Assembly (NCBI RefSeq): GCF_000755165.1
Contig: NC_025882.1
Location: forward strand, 350,268 to 414,267
Direction: 5' to 3'
DNA: 64,000 nucleotides
Source: Leishmania panamensis
Taxonomy: Eukaryota; Euglenozoa; Kinetoplastea; Trypanosomatida; Trypanosomatidae
Made by a program: the position numbers and the translations under genes. Below, piece after piece: positions 51,053-61,571 of the stretch (position 1 is its first letter; each line of letters begins with the position of its first letter). The notes under the pieces were generated by a model. It was not told the DNA's origin. It searched no databases and worked only from the letters and a program-made list of their open reading frames with translations.

Positions 51053-52433
51053 AGCTCTTACTGATCGGCTTGAGAGTGAGCGAGATCGGAGGCGGTGGGA
51101 GGAAGAAGGGAGGCCGAGGCGAGCTGAATGTGTCGGTGAAGACGGAAACGCCGGTCATCTGGCAGGATGTTTTAGGGTAATCGCAATCCTAACAAGAAGG
51201 GGGGATGCCTTAGTACGCTAATACGCGCTACTGCTGCCCCCCTCCCCTTCCTTCCCTTCCCCAGACTTCTCTCTTCCCTTTCTGGAATCCCAACAGCAGC
51301 AGCAACGGCGGCGACACTAGAACGACTGTAGCCCAACGAAAAACAAAACAAAGCGGCCAGTTCTCCCTCTATCCTCCGCCCGACTGTCACCCTAGTTGCT
51401 ATTGCGCAAGCTGACGGCAGCGATCCGCTATTCCCCTTGCAAACGATATCGAGGGTGTCTGAAATACCCGCGGGGAAGATTCTGCCCCCCGAAGCGAATC
51501 GCCTTCTCTTGCCTTGCGGCTTAGTCATGAAGAAACCGCTGGCCAAAAAAGGGAAAGAGAACTGCATTGAAGGCTTAGAACCCCAGTGCGTCGGTCGCCT
51601 CCTATAGTGAGAACGCCACGGAAGAAGTCTTCCTCTACAGACCTCTTCTCACGCTATCTCTCAGAGTATGGAGAGGAGCAGACTCTGAGTGCAGTGGTGT
51701 GTACGCGATGTGGGACGTGCCATTGTGGTCTGCTCTGTCAAGGACCTCTACGACCTCGAGCAGCTACTAGTAAATGGCTCATCCACTCTCCCACATGACC
51801 ACTGCTGCGTCGTTCCTCATCTCTCGTTTTCTAGCTTGTGAGTATCCTTATTCACATTGTCTCTTTTCCTCCCTCATGCCAGCTTGCGAAACGCTCTATT
51901 CTCCTCTCCCTTTCCCCTTTGTTGCTCCTTCTGCTGCGTACTGGAACACCGTGCATACACGCACATGCACAGACACTGCCTCTGGTGCTGGCGCCAAGAA
52001 GCAACCGCATACGGCTGTGGTACTGACTCCTCCCACCCTTCCGTGGTTCACTGTTTTTTTTTTTTCGCTTACTACTTCGGTTGTGACATTTTCCTCCCTC
52101 TCCCCATTCTCACACGAATCACCTCCCCTGCTGCAGCGGCTACTACCGGGAGTGAGAGAAGGCCGAGGGTACAGGAGGGCTGCCATTTTTGTGTATGTTT
52201 CGCTATAGCATTGACAGCATCATTTTCCCCTACGCACCTTGTGAGTCTCCGCTGGGTCTTGTAGGCTTTGTTTTCACAGTTTTTGGGGGAGAGGAGCGCC
52301 ATTTTGTTCGATGTTTTGACCATTAAACAAGGTGAGGTAGCCCTCTAGCACTCGAAGGCACGCACGCACGCCCCCCCCCTTCACACAGACATACGCATAG
52401 ACATACAGCAGCACCAGCAGAAGATTCTCTCTG
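51053..52433. other. Spacer upstream of the small cysteine-rich protein
   Basis: No gene is supported. The first 550 bp are purine/pyrimidine mixed; CT-rich DNA follows at about 51780-52110 with a T-run at 52056-52066, and a C-run at 52371-52379 lies 55 bp before the next ATG. Confidence 0.5.
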
Positions 52434-52892
52434 ATGCCTTTCCTGCGCACGTTTACGGTGTTCTGCATCATCGCCGGCGTACTGCTGCAGAACTGCGCGG
52501 CTCTGACACCCTCGCGAGCAGTGCGGCCGTTTGAAACAAAGTTCAGTTCTCTGAGTGAGGCATGCCGCGGTGTTCTCGAGACGGAGTGCCCACCGGACAG
52601 GTTGGGTCGCGCGGACTGCTTGATGGCGCGCACAGAGGGCAACGAGAATCATGAGTGCAAACTGTGGCTCTCCTGGCGAGCGACTTGCTTTGCTTACGCG
52701 ATGGTGAAACTCATACCTCAAGGCAAGTGCAACTTTACATCAGATCAGATGACGTCAGAACTGGTCTTGCAATGTCTCCGCGTTACTGACGCGAAGGAAC
52801 TGCCGACTGCTTGCTCCGCTTCCCCCTACTTCAAGTCGATCATGCTCCATGCCCCGCGACGCATGGACAGCGACGGTACGGCGGATCTGTAG
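52434..52892 (+). CDS. Small secreted or luminal cysteine-rich protein, unknown
   Basis: The protein has 152 residues. The first 24 (MPFLRTFTVFCIIAGVLLQNCAA) form a convincing signal peptide. The mature part contains eight cysteines fairly evenly spaced between about residues 43 and 123 (ACRG, ECPP, DCLM, ECKL, TCFA, KCNF, QCLR, ACSA), an even number consistent with four disulfides. The rest is mixed charged helix-like sequence, with no GPI-signal or membrane helix at the C-terminus. I do not recognise the family; the spacing is not obviously that of EGF, LRR or Golgi cysteine-rich repeats. It lies just before the second eL24 gene and is probably transcribed with it. Confidence 0.75.
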   Translation: MPFLRTFTVFCIIAGVLLQNCAALTPSRAVRPFETKFSSLSEACRGVLETECPPDRLGRADCLMARTEGNENHECKLWLSWRATCFAYAMVKLIPQGKCNFTSDQMTSELVLQCLRVTDAKELPTACSASPYFKSIMLHAPRRMDSDGTADL

Positions 52893-53814
52893 AGATGCAA
52901 AAAAAAAAAAAAGATCGTCTGTTACATGAGGTTGGTAACGTATCCTTCGGGGTAATTCTTCTCACTTTCTGCAGTAATGACTTACTCTCTTCCTTGCTAC
53001 CCTCTTTATGTTCTGACGCGTGTGAGTTGTTTTGTGGATGTTACTCTCCGGCTGCTGCGAAATCGCACTGGGACTCTTCAGCTGTGGGATATGCGTCTAC
53101 CCCATACCGTTTTTTTTTTTTCAGCACCCCCATCGCCTTTCTAAGGTGCCACCTACGATGGTGGTGCGTGCCACTTTTTTTCTTGGGGGGGAGGGGGAGG
53201 GGGAGAGGCCTTCATTTTGTTACGATCGTGTTGCGTGCAGAGAAAGTGCCTCGCAGGGTCTTTGTCTGCCTTTCCTCTTCGCTTGGTCTTTCGGTTCGGC
53301 CAATCAACTGTATGCAGTACAACGTGCCTTCACGCCAATCGCGTTAAGGAGAAAGAGTGTGCCTCCCCTCCACCCCCACACACACAAAAAGCAGCGCAGA
53401 GAAAGAGCATTGACGTGTTCTTACTGGAGTAATGCATCTCCCGTCACTACCGTCAGGGCACGCAAAAGAAGAGAAGAACTTTCCCCCAAGAAGTGCCGTT
53501 CTGTGGTTCTGTGCAACGCCCTGCTCGACCTCACTAGCAATGGAATTCCCAATGCATCTATGCTGCCGTAGTGGTGATCATTGCGCCTGATGATGCCCGT
53601 GTGTGACTCTCCCACATCGACTTTCCTTCTTGTTCTCTCTCTCTCTCTCTCGGGTTTGCGGTGTCGTCTTCGTGGTGCACTTGCGATGCCTTCCCTCAAC
53701 TCTACGTTGCCCATTCGCTTTCTTTTCATCGCTCTCGACATACGCTGTCGTCACCGTGCTTGATTCGTGCTTTTGTTTTTGCTTTGCGGTTGTTCTCGGC
53801 GCCTCGTAGTCGCC
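52893..53814. other. Spacer upstream of eL24 copy 2
   Basis: No gene is supported. It contains an A-run at 52899-52911, a T-run at 53110-53120, a G-rich patch at 53184-53207 and a (CT)n tract at about 53635-53651. The pyrimidine-rich DNA at 53762-53808 ends in CTCGTAG and serves as the likely acceptor. Confidence 0.55.
53803..53814 (+). promoter_or_regulatory. Probable trans-splice acceptor, eL24 copy 2
   Basis: T-rich DNA followed by CTCGTAG (AG at 53808-53809) and TCGCC directly before the ATG matches copy 1 base for base over 12 positions, while the upstream sequence differs. Confidence 0.5.
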
Positions 53815-54189
53815 ATGCGTACGATCGAGTGCGAGTTCTCCCACTTCGCGGTGCACCCCGGCCACGGCCGCCGGTACGTGCCCTTCGCGTTCCTGTCCAC
53901 GAAGCCGGTGCTGACCTTCTCGCGCCCGAAGTGCTTCGCGCTGTACATGCGCAAGAAGAACCCGAGGTTTATTCCGTGGACGCGCACGTACCGCCGCATC
54001 CACCGCAAGACGACGACGGACCGCGTGAACCGCCGCCGCGCTGCTCGCGCGGTGAGGGTGCAGCGTGCGATCGTTGGTGCCGACCTGTCCTACATCCAGG
54101 AGGTGCGCGCGACACGCAAGGAGGACCGCTCCGCCAAGGCCAAGGCCGTCCGCGCGGAGGTCGCCGAGCGCAAGGCCGCCAAGAAGTGA
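53815..54189 (+). CDS. RPL24: 60S ribosomal protein eL24, copy 2
   Basis: This copy encodes the same 124-residue eL24 as the gene at 48248; I find no base difference in the coding region. Homology begins 12 bases before the ATG and ends 11 bases after the stop, so the copied unit is essentially the reading frame. Unlike the eS10 pair, the two genes are not adjacent: a membrane protein and a small cysteine-rich protein lie between them. Different 3' UTRs could allow different mRNA control. Confidence 0.95.
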   Translation: MRTIECEFSHFAVHPGHGRRYVPFAFLSTKPVLTFSRPKCFALYMRKKNPRFIPWTRTYRRIHRKTTTDRVNRRRAARAVRVQRAIVGADLSYIQEVRATRKEDRSAKAKAVRAEVAERKAAKK

Positions 54190-54857
54190 AGCCCAACTGC
54201 CTTGTCTTGCAGTTACGTACAGTATGTCTTTTTGATTTTGTTTGTCTCCTCTTGGCTGCATGATTTCATTTAAAAGGAAAAGACACCTATGCACCGCATG
54301 GCCTACTTTGACGCCTAGTTCGAAGGATGTTGCTTCCGCGTCGCAACTGCAGGAGCGTAGCACCTTTGGGAGTTGTGTTGGGGCACGCTCAAGTCGGGGA
54401 TGGAGAACGGCATTGATGCTACCTAGTCGGTATCCGGGAGTACATCTTTGTGCCTCTCGCCTCTGCTCTGCATGCGTGTGCCTTGATGTAGGTGTTTCTA
54501 GAGCTGTGCAGTGCCACTATGTGACGCTCTCTTCTTCTCTGACTCTTCCCCTCTTCACTTTCTGTTCTTCCTGCCGCTGGGGGGGGGTTCTTCCATATCT
54601 CCTCCTATTCTCTCCGTCTCTCTTTCTGGCGGCTCTCGCTTTTGCTTTCTCTTCGTCTGTGCTCTACCCTAGTGGCTTGCAGGTGACAACAGGGTTTGTT
54701 CCTCCTCCTCACAGAGGGGAACTGCTCGTACGAAATAAAAAACAAAAGAGCGAACGAGCTGTGCCCGCCACGTGCTGCTTTGGGTTATTTAGCTGAAGTA
54801 TTCGCCTATTGTGGTCCGTCATCCCTCACCGCTTGCGCTCGCCACTGTCGTCTCATC
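54190..54857. other. Spacer upstream of the HORMA gene
   Basis: No gene is seen. CT-rich DNA at about 54525-54660, with a G-run at 54580-54587, and the tract TTTGTTCCTCCTCCTCACAG ending at about 54713 suit a splice acceptor about 145 bp before the chosen ATG. Confidence 0.5.
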
Positions 54858-56498
54858 ATGACGTCGACAGTGGCGGCCGTGAGCCAGACGCAGAGCCTTG
54901 CGGCGATTCGTAATTTTGTGCGTGCCTCCGTGTCGTGCATCACGTATGCACGGGGACTCTGCAGCGACAACGCCTTTGAGCAGCGCCCGTTTCTTGGTCT
55001 CCCGCTTCGCCAGCTCATCCCCTCCACCACGGAGTCCATCACGATCTCTGAGTGGATTGAGAAGGGCGCCTTTGACGCGCTAAATCGCCACTACCTGAAG
55101 GAGATGTCCCTCTGCGTGTTCGACGCGGAGTGCCGAGAGCTGCTGGAGAGCTACTGCTTTGGCTTCAATTACACGGATGACGGCAAGCGGGCGCAGATGA
55201 CGCTCAACACCCCACAAACGATAGCAGGTGGTGCTGACACGACGGCACTCTCGCAGAGTAGCGGCAGCGCTGTTGCCATCCCGGCCTATCGCAAGCGGCG
55301 GTGCACGAAGCAAGAGGTGCAGCTGCTTCTCACGTCCATCCTGGGGCGGCTGATGGATGTGGTGGAAAGTCTACCGCCGCTGCTCTCTGAGCGGGTGCTC
55401 ACGATGCGCCTCACCTACTACGATGAGGTGACCCCAGCCTCCTATGAGCCTCCCTGTTTTGCGCCGGCAAGCGAGCATATGACTCACCTTTACCAGGACG
55501 AGGTAAAGCACCGTGTGCACCTCGGGTCCATGGACACCAGTCACCACCTCTTCTCCGTCGCTCTACGACACCCGTTGCTCCTGACGATTCATAGTCAGGT
55601 AACCGATAGGACTGCTCCGAGAATGGTAGAGGAGACGGCAAGAGCACAGAGTGCTGCGATCGTGACGCCCTCTGATCCCCTGCGCTCTGGGTTGGAGAGC
55701 TCTTTCTCGTCAGAGCCGGTGTTAGCGAGTGCTGCAGCGCAAGGAAGCGCCACGGTCATGCCCGCCATGACCAGAAACTGTGCCTCATGCCGGTCTTTTC
55801 TTTCTACTGACGGAGAACGCGCCGCAGTCGACACTGTGAGTTATGAAGAGGAGGACGCGGGGAACTGCTCGTTCGGCGAGGGGTGCGGGGGCGCGGGTGG
55901 CACGATACGCACTGGTGAGGCGCTGCAACCCTGCAAGGTGGCGAAGCTCGATGGCGTCCACCGCCTGATAGAGAAGAGCAGCTCGGACAGTGAGCGGCCC
56001 GGGTTGAAGCCAGTGGAATTGACGTACTTGCTGTTTGCCGCGCTCGTCCTAACGAAATCGCCTAGCGCGCGTGGTGGTCGCGGGCAACTGACTGCTGACG
56101 AAGTAGAGGCCTATCGCACGCGTCAGTGCCCCTTCGACATTTCTGCCAAGGCAGCTCAGCTCGTCCTGCAGCGACTGAGTACGGAAGGATTCCTGCAGCA
56201 GTGCGACGTCCGCGGAGTTCCGGCTCAGAAGACGCCGAGGATCCAAGAAGGGAGCACACCGAGTCCTGCAATCAGAGAGTGGACTGTTTCAGACCCACCC
56301 GCATCGCTTCTCCAGCAACTCATGCAGCTCGGTGCTCTGACAGAGCTCCTGACGCATGAGTCCCACCATGTCCTGCAGGAGCTCTATGTACACCTGGCGC
56401 GGGAAGAGTCGAGAAGGGCGCCACGGGCGATGGCTGCCAAGGCGACTTTGGGCCGCATCAGCACCACTGGCGGGAGTCGAAAGCGGTGGTCTCGCTGA
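54858..56498 (+). CDS. HORMA-domain protein, Hop1/HORMAD-like
   Basis: From the ATG at 54858 the protein has 546 residues; the frame is open 54 codons upstream but that stretch is not HORMA-like. The HORMA domain covers about residues 12-205 and has the family pattern: SCITYARGLCSDNAFEQR, the SEWIEKGAFDALNRHYLKEM helix, then ELLESYCFGFNY. A variable serine-rich linker follows (about 210-370). Near residues 384-490 a helical segment (LTYLLFAALVLTKS, LTADEVEAYR, then LVLQRLSTEGFL) looks like a winged helix, as in the chromatin-binding region of yeast/plant Hop1/ASY1 proteins. The tail is basic (GGSRKRWSR). Hop1 proteins organise meiotic chromosome axes and promote inter-homologue recombination. 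A role in parasite meiosis or recombination is inferred. Confidence 0.82.
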   Translation: MTSTVAAVSQTQSLAAIRNFVRASVSCITYARGLCSDNAFEQRPFLGLPLRQLIPSTTESITISEWIEKGAFDALNRHYLKEMSLCVFDAECRELLESYCFGFNYTDDGKRAQMTLNTPQTIAGGADTTALSQSSGSAVAIPAYRKRRCTKQEVQLLLTSILGRLMDVVESLPPLLSERVLTMRLTYYDEVTPASYEPPCFAPASEHMTHLYQDEVKHRVHLGSMDTSHHLFSVALRHPLLLTIHSQVTDRTAPRMVEETARAQSAAIVTPSDPLRSGLESSFSSEPVLASAAAQGSATVMPAMTRNCASCRSFLSTDGERAAVDTVSYEEEDAGNCSFGEGCGGAGGTIRTGEALQPCKVAKLDGVHRLIEKSSSDSERPGLKPVELTYLLFAALVLTKSPSARGGRGQLTADEVEAYRTRQCPFDISAKAAQLVLQRLSTEGFLQQCDVRGVPAQKTPRIQEGSTPSPAIREWTVSDPPASLLQQLMQLGALTELLTHESHHVLQELYVHLAREESRRAPRAMAAKATLGRISTTGGSRKRWSR

Positions 56499-57852
56499 AG
56501 ATTCTCATCGTGCATTGCCACGCGTGTGACGGCAACGGTGAAATGAAGTATTCTCATTCTGTTTCAGCGTGAGACATGTGGTATTTTTCTTTTTCGCTTT
56601 TCCAGCTGCTGCGCTTTACTTCTGCTTTCTCTTTCACGCAACCCAACCCGGTAACGGATGTCACTGTCGTCACAAAAGCCTAGGTGACCCGTGATGGTTT
56701 TCTTTTCCTTTCGTTTGAAGGCTTCCTCATGTTCTGTTACAGTGCGGCTTCTGTGCCTCCCAGGGTGTCAGCACCTGTCGCGGACGCTGACAAGCATTCA
56801 AGACTTGCACTCATCACTGTAGCTGCATGGCTCTCGCTCGCCTTGCACTCTCTATCAACCATCACGCCTGCTCCACCTGCCTCTTTTTTCTCTGTCTTTC
56901 TACCGCCTCACCTCGACGACACCGAGGACGCTCATTGTGTTTGACGGGGCCACTCGCACTTGTCTTGTACACCGCACTCTCCCCCCTCCCCTTACATGCA
57001 GCGCTTTCATTGATCGCCGAAGAAACAGAAAGGGCCGTGCTCATTCTCATCCCAGACAGATAGTGGCTTTCCTGGGGAGTTGACAGAGTGCCACTGAGTA
57101 CGCGCATGTGCGTGTGGGTGACCATCCAAGCATCACTATCCCCCTCCGCTCTACTTTCCAGCCCACGCAAACGTAGTATCGCCCTCTAGCCCACAGAGGA
57201 GCCACAGAGGTGTACAGACTCTGCTGGTCTTACTTGTGCGTGCATTGCGTGTATTTGTATACGTACATTCGTCTTCAGTGCAAGAGGAACAAAGGTCGCG
57301 CTTCACTGCGAACGTCCGACGTTGTATAGTGTTTTCCCCAGTTCTTCTTGTTGTTCCTTGGGTGTAGAGGTTTCCTTTCCACGCTGCCTTCGGAATCCCT
57401 CTTTGCGTGTCACTACTCTGTATGCGCCTCTGTTAGGTGCGACCGCCCTTCTGTCGGTCGTCTTGTCGCTATCGATTTCTGTACCTGACTTGTTCCCTGG
57501 TCGTAGGGAGGGCGGGTTGGTGGTCGTGCTTCGGAGTGTTCTCGCTGGCCCCAGTCCCTCCATTCCGCAACTCGGGGGTTCTTCTCGACCACCCACGAGC
57601 ACGCTCGAAGGTGCACACGCAGACGTCACATATCGCTATTTTCGATTGTAGCTCTTCTTCTCCCTGGGGCACGTGACCTCTCTACTACTTCAGTTTTCGT
57701 GTTTTCCTCTGGTGTGCACCTATCGGAGCTTTTCCCCTCTTTAGTCTTGCTTGCATAGTCACGTGCGACTTCCCTGAAATCGGAGCACACTGCGTGGATC
57801 TACCCCACTCGTCTGGGCACTGGGTCTTGTTCTTTTTTTTTTGGCTAGTACA
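56499..57852. other. Spacer upstream of the mitochondrial single-pass protein
   Basis: No gene is supported on either strand. T-rich patches occur at 56580-56640 and 56699-56720. The T-run at 57831-57842 lies about 10 bp before the next ATG, and TTTTGGCTAG places an AG at 57848-57849, giving a possible very short leader. Confidence 0.5.
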
Positions 57853-58965
57853 ATGCTCCGTCGTGCGTCGACGTTGCCTCAGCGTGTGGCGGTGCGCCGG
57901 CCCTCCCTCACTGCTGCGGGTGTCGCCGTTGTGTTCGCACCTTCTAACAGCTTCGCGTATTGGGTGTCTCGGCGCGACTACCATGGCTTTCAGTTCGCCA
58001 GTTTTCATGGTTGGACGCTACCGTACGGTGGCAAGTCGACCCGTGTCACGAAGGAGGAGTTGGAGAATCAGCGCTTCTTCACGGAGCGACCGCGGGAGAA
58101 GTGGGACTACCACCGCGTCGACGAGAACATCAACTCGCAGTCTGAGCTCCGCAATGCGGAGGGGCGTGAGCAGTTCTACCAGGGGTCACGTGAGGATAAC
58201 ACGACAACAAACCATGGCAGTCTGCACACGCCGCCCAAGTACCGCTTGTACGAGTACTTTGACGAGTACACAAAGCCTGGCGTAAACACGAAGGTAGCCG
58301 CGGCGTACGCGGTTAAAGAGCAATGGGATGCGGAGGAGTTCTACTATCCTGGTGAGGCGTGGCAGCGCAACCGTCCTGGGTTTCGTAGTGTGCCCAAGGA
58401 ACTTCTGAATCGGCAGACGTGGTACCACTGGTCGCACGCGCTGACCAAGTGGGACGAGATTCAGCCTACTATCCGTACCCGCTCCTGGAACCCAGACTGG
58501 CCGCCACCGGGCTACGAGGTGCCGAAGCTCCAATGCAAGAAGGAGTTTTACTTTGGCATGGAAGATGAAGGACTCGTGTCGGAGGTGGAGCGGTACAACT
58601 GGTTCCGCTCGTGGAGCGACAGCAACATGCGTGTTGGGTGGCGTGAAATTCCGTTGTTCATGATGCTGTTGGGCACACTCTACCTCATCGCCCGCAACGC
58701 CATGTCGGTGACGGTGATGCGGGCGATGAGCAGTAACATGTACTACCCCGGTCGCACTTTTATCCGCCCATTTGGTGTGCCGAAGGACTGGGAGAAGGAG
58801 TGCTTCTGGTGGCAGAGGCCGCTGGAGGAGTTTCCGAACCAGGACCAGGTATGGTACTGGACCCACGCGCGCTTTGGTTACATCAACTACATTAAGCAAC
58901 GCGATGCTCGCGAGAAGGCCATGATGGACGCGGAGGCTGCTGCTGCTGCTGCTGCTGCCAGCTAG
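57853..58965 (+). CDS. Mitochondrial single-pass membrane protein, unknown
   Basis: The protein has 370 residues from the first ATG. The N-terminus MLRRASTLPQRVAVRRPS is a strong mitochondrial presequence, arginine-rich and without acids. The body is unusually rich in W, Y and charged residues. One membrane segment lies at about residues 265-284 (PLFMMLLGTLYLIARNAM). The C-terminal part contains FWWQRPLEEFPNQDQVWYW and ends in an alanine run. The pattern (presequence, single helix, W/Y-rich flanks) is typical of accessory subunits of inner-membrane respiratory complexes, and a lineage-specific complex I, complex IV or ATP synthase subunit is a reasonable guess. I do not recognise a named family. 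Confidence 0.82.
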   Translation: MLRRASTLPQRVAVRRPSLTAAGVAVVFAPSNSFAYWVSRRDYHGFQFASFHGWTLPYGGKSTRVTKEELENQRFFTERPREKWDYHRVDENINSQSELRNAEGREQFYQGSREDNTTTNHGSLHTPPKYRLYEYFDEYTKPGVNTKVAAAYAVKEQWDAEEFYYPGEAWQRNRPGFRSVPKELLNRQTWYHWSHALTKWDEIQPTIRTRSWNPDWPPPGYEVPKLQCKKEFYFGMEDEGLVSEVERYNWFRSWSDSNMRVGWREIPLFMMLLGTLYLIARNAMSVTVMRAMSSNMYYPGRTFIRPFGVPKDWEKECFWWQRPLEEFPNQDQVWYWTHARFGYINYIKQRDAREKAMMDAEAAAAAAAAS

Positions 58966-60023
58966 TCGTACCTCAGCCAAGAGTCCCACAGATACAGGCC
59001 CTCACCCTACGACCACTTGTAGTCGGCAGTGCGTTGTAACGTATACTCTGTGGACTGCGCGAGTGCACACCGGTTTGGGGGCAGATGTATTAGGGCTAAA
59101 GGGGCGGGTGAGTGTCTTGTTCAGTGAGATACCTACAGTGCTGTACTGGAGTGAGCGAGTGCTACCCAAGCCTGAATCCCTCCCCCCCCTCCCCCTTTCG
59201 TTTTACCCTTAGCCACTTGCTGTGCTTTTTCTTCCCTCCGTCGTTGAGTGTCGTGGCGGGTGTGGGGTGGGGTTTCCCCGTACTCTTTAGCTTGTTCTTC
59301 TCATGGGCGATCTTGCATGCACACGCACATACCCACACAGGCACAGACAAGCACCCCCCACACACACACACACCATTTCTCTCGCGGTACCGCTATGCCT
59401 GTCGGCGTGTTCTGGTTCTCCTCCTCGTGTATAGACGCGCAAGCCTTTTTGGTCCTGAGTGCGCGGCGTGTGGCGTGTATGTGACCCAACCGAAAAAAAC
59501 GAACTCTCAGTGGAGCAGCAACCAAGTCAGTCTCTTTGGTAAGCTGCGAGGTGTGCTCCCCCCATCGCGAGATTATGAGGTAAGACAACAGTGGCGTACG
59601 AAAGTTTCCCTTCTCCGTCCTTTTGGCCTTCCTTATTCGCTTGTTCTCTCCCTGGGATAACATCGGTCTTCCCGCCCTTCTCTCTCGCGCAGGGTGGAAC
59701 GTGACTCCGTCTCCATTCAATAACTGATGTGAGGCCTGCGTGCGCACTCAAGCACGGCCACGTACGCAGGGGCTCATGCAACGCCATTCACCCTCCTCTC
59801 TTCCTTGGGATCCTTTTTTTCGGGCTCTCTGTGCTTCATACGTAGAGCAGAAAAACACATACGACGCAGAGCACCTCTCTTCTCTCTCGGAGGCACTTTG
59901 TCTACATGAGCTGTGACGGTCCACGCCAATTTCGGCAGTAGAGCACGACACCCCCCCCACCCCCACCCCCACACACGCATCTCACGTTGAGCACTCGCAC
60001 AGGCGCGCTCGAACTCAGCTACA
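58966..60023. other. Spacer upstream of the thioredoxin-fold gene
   Basis: No gene is seen. It contains C-runs near 59182 and 59192, (CA)n at about 59355-59372, and a long C-rich tract at 59951-59975 with (CA)n, about 50 bp before the next ATG. Confidence 0.5.
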
Positions 60024-61571
60024 ATGAGGTACTGGCTCTCACGCCACCAGACAGGAGACCAGTGGGGCGGCTACTCCCCCATGCGCATACTGGTGTTGCT
60101 GCTGCTTCTCTCAGCGAGTCTCAAGAGTGGAGTGGCGCAAACAGGCACACACGGTGACGGAGTCGTCGGCCTCTTCGGTCCGCTAGTGTACTCTTTCACG
60201 ACCATGGAGTCGTACCGTCAGCACATGACCCTCAGCTCCAACCCTCTCGTCGTGTTTGTCTTTGAGCATAACAGCGCCGCCGCGCCTACGTTTTGGGCCC
60301 CGCTGCTACGGAACATCTCGACGGAGCTTGATGGGTTTGGCATTGAGGTGGCTGACGTGCCCGCGTCTTCGGAAACTGGACAATCACTAGTGCAAGCTAT
60401 GAACGCTGGCAGCGGCCCTGTCATCTTATTTTTCCAAGGCGTCGGCGATACGCCTGCTGAGGGTGGCAAGGCCTTGAAGCTCCCCATTGCCTATCAAGGC
60501 AGTATTGACATACCGAACATCCTCTCGTGGAGTCTGTCGTGCATTTCGTCGTCTGCCACGCATCGGATTCACAACGATGTCGATCTCGCCCACTTCTTCG
60601 CACAGTACCCTCAGTACCCCGCGCTCCCGCATGTTCTCTACTTTCCTTCCAAGAGTTACACCCCAGGCGGCTACCTCGCTCTCAGCCATCGCTTCGCCTC
60701 CGACGCTGTGTTCGGTGTCGTGCCGAATGCATTCGCGGCGCCAAACGCGACCATCATCGCGCAGCGGTACAATATCACTAGCAAAGACAATCTACCGGCC
60801 CTACTGGTGCTCCACAAGGCCGCAGCGGACGATATCGGAGACAGCAACGAGTTCGACCGTGTTATTCGAATGCCTGACACGTCCTCCTCCTCGCTTTCCT
60901 ATCGGGAGGCGCTATTGTTTCTCTCGACGCACATCACGGACACTGTCGCCGCGCTTGTGGCGAAGGCCAAATCTACGGAAAACCAGCACTTTCTCAAGGT
61001 AGCAGAAAGTCGACGCCTCTACATGATGACGCAGCTGATTGAGCGGCAGGCTGATATTGCAGAGGAGGAACGGCTGCAGGTAGCACGTGAACCGATTTTC
61101 GTGAAGGATCAAGCAAGCTGGGCAAAGAAGTGCGTGCAGCTGCCCAAGAAGCACCGTTGTCTCGCTGTATTTGTCGACTCTACGGGCGACTCAGCAGCAA
61201 AGGAGAAGGCCGGGGCGGTGCTTTCGACTCTCGCGGTCAGGCTGCTGGAAATGATGGGGCTAGAGGCGCAAAAAGTGTCCCTCGTCGTCGTAGACCGGCA
61301 AGGAAGCGATGCCGTGCGCGAGTACTTCGATGTGGGCCAGAATGGCTTCCCCGATGTCCTTTTCCTTTCCTTGGACCGCCCAGCCAAGTACTACAACTTT
61401 GTCGGCGCCTTCTCCGCCGAGGGCCTGATGCAGTTTGTGGCGTCTCATGATGCGCGCCTGGCAAAGAAGGAGGTTTCAGGCGGACACATCTTCATTCCGC
61501 GTATGGCGCCAAAGCTGGAGGAAGCGCCGGCGATGCCGCACAGCGGCAACGAGGATGAGGGAGATTTGTAA
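60024..61571 (+). CDS. Thioredoxin-fold ER protein without CXXC, PDI-related
   Basis: The protein has 515 residues from the first ATG. A second ATG (60081, residue 20) is directly followed by RILVLLLLLSASLKSGVAQ, so starting there would give a canonical signal peptide; the first ATG gives a longer N-terminal region. Two thioredoxin-like regions are visible. In the first (about residues 60-190) the strand LVVFVFEHN is followed by SAAAPTFW where active PDIs have APWCGHC, so the redox cysteines are absent; GPVILFFQG follows. In the second (about 365-490) HRCLAVFVD, VSLVVVDRQG and FPDVLFLSL form the strand pattern. It ends in an acidic EDEGDL tail rather than KDEL. A non-catalytic chaperone-type PDI relative in the ER is inferred. 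Confidence 0.8.
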   Translation: MRYWLSRHQTGDQWGGYSPMRILVLLLLLSASLKSGVAQTGTHGDGVVGLFGPLVYSFTTMESYRQHMTLSSNPLVVFVFEHNSAAAPTFWAPLLRNISTELDGFGIEVADVPASSETGQSLVQAMNAGSGPVILFFQGVGDTPAEGGKALKLPIAYQGSIDIPNILSWSLSCISSSATHRIHNDVDLAHFFAQYPQYPALPHVLYFPSKSYTPGGYLALSHRFASDAVFGVVPNAFAAPNATIIAQRYNITSKDNLPALLVLHKAAADDIGDSNEFDRVIRMPDTSSSSLSYREALLFLSTHITDTVAALVAKAKSTENQHFLKVAESRRLYMMTQLIERQADIAEEERLQVAREPIFVKDQASWAKKCVQLPKKHRCLAVFVDSTGDSAAKEKAGAVLSTLAVRLLEMMGLEAQKVSLVVVDRQGSDAVREYFDVGQNGFPDVLFLSLDRPAKYYNFVGAFSAEGLMQFVASHDARLAKKEVSGGHIFIPRMAPKLEEAPAMPHSGNEDEGDL

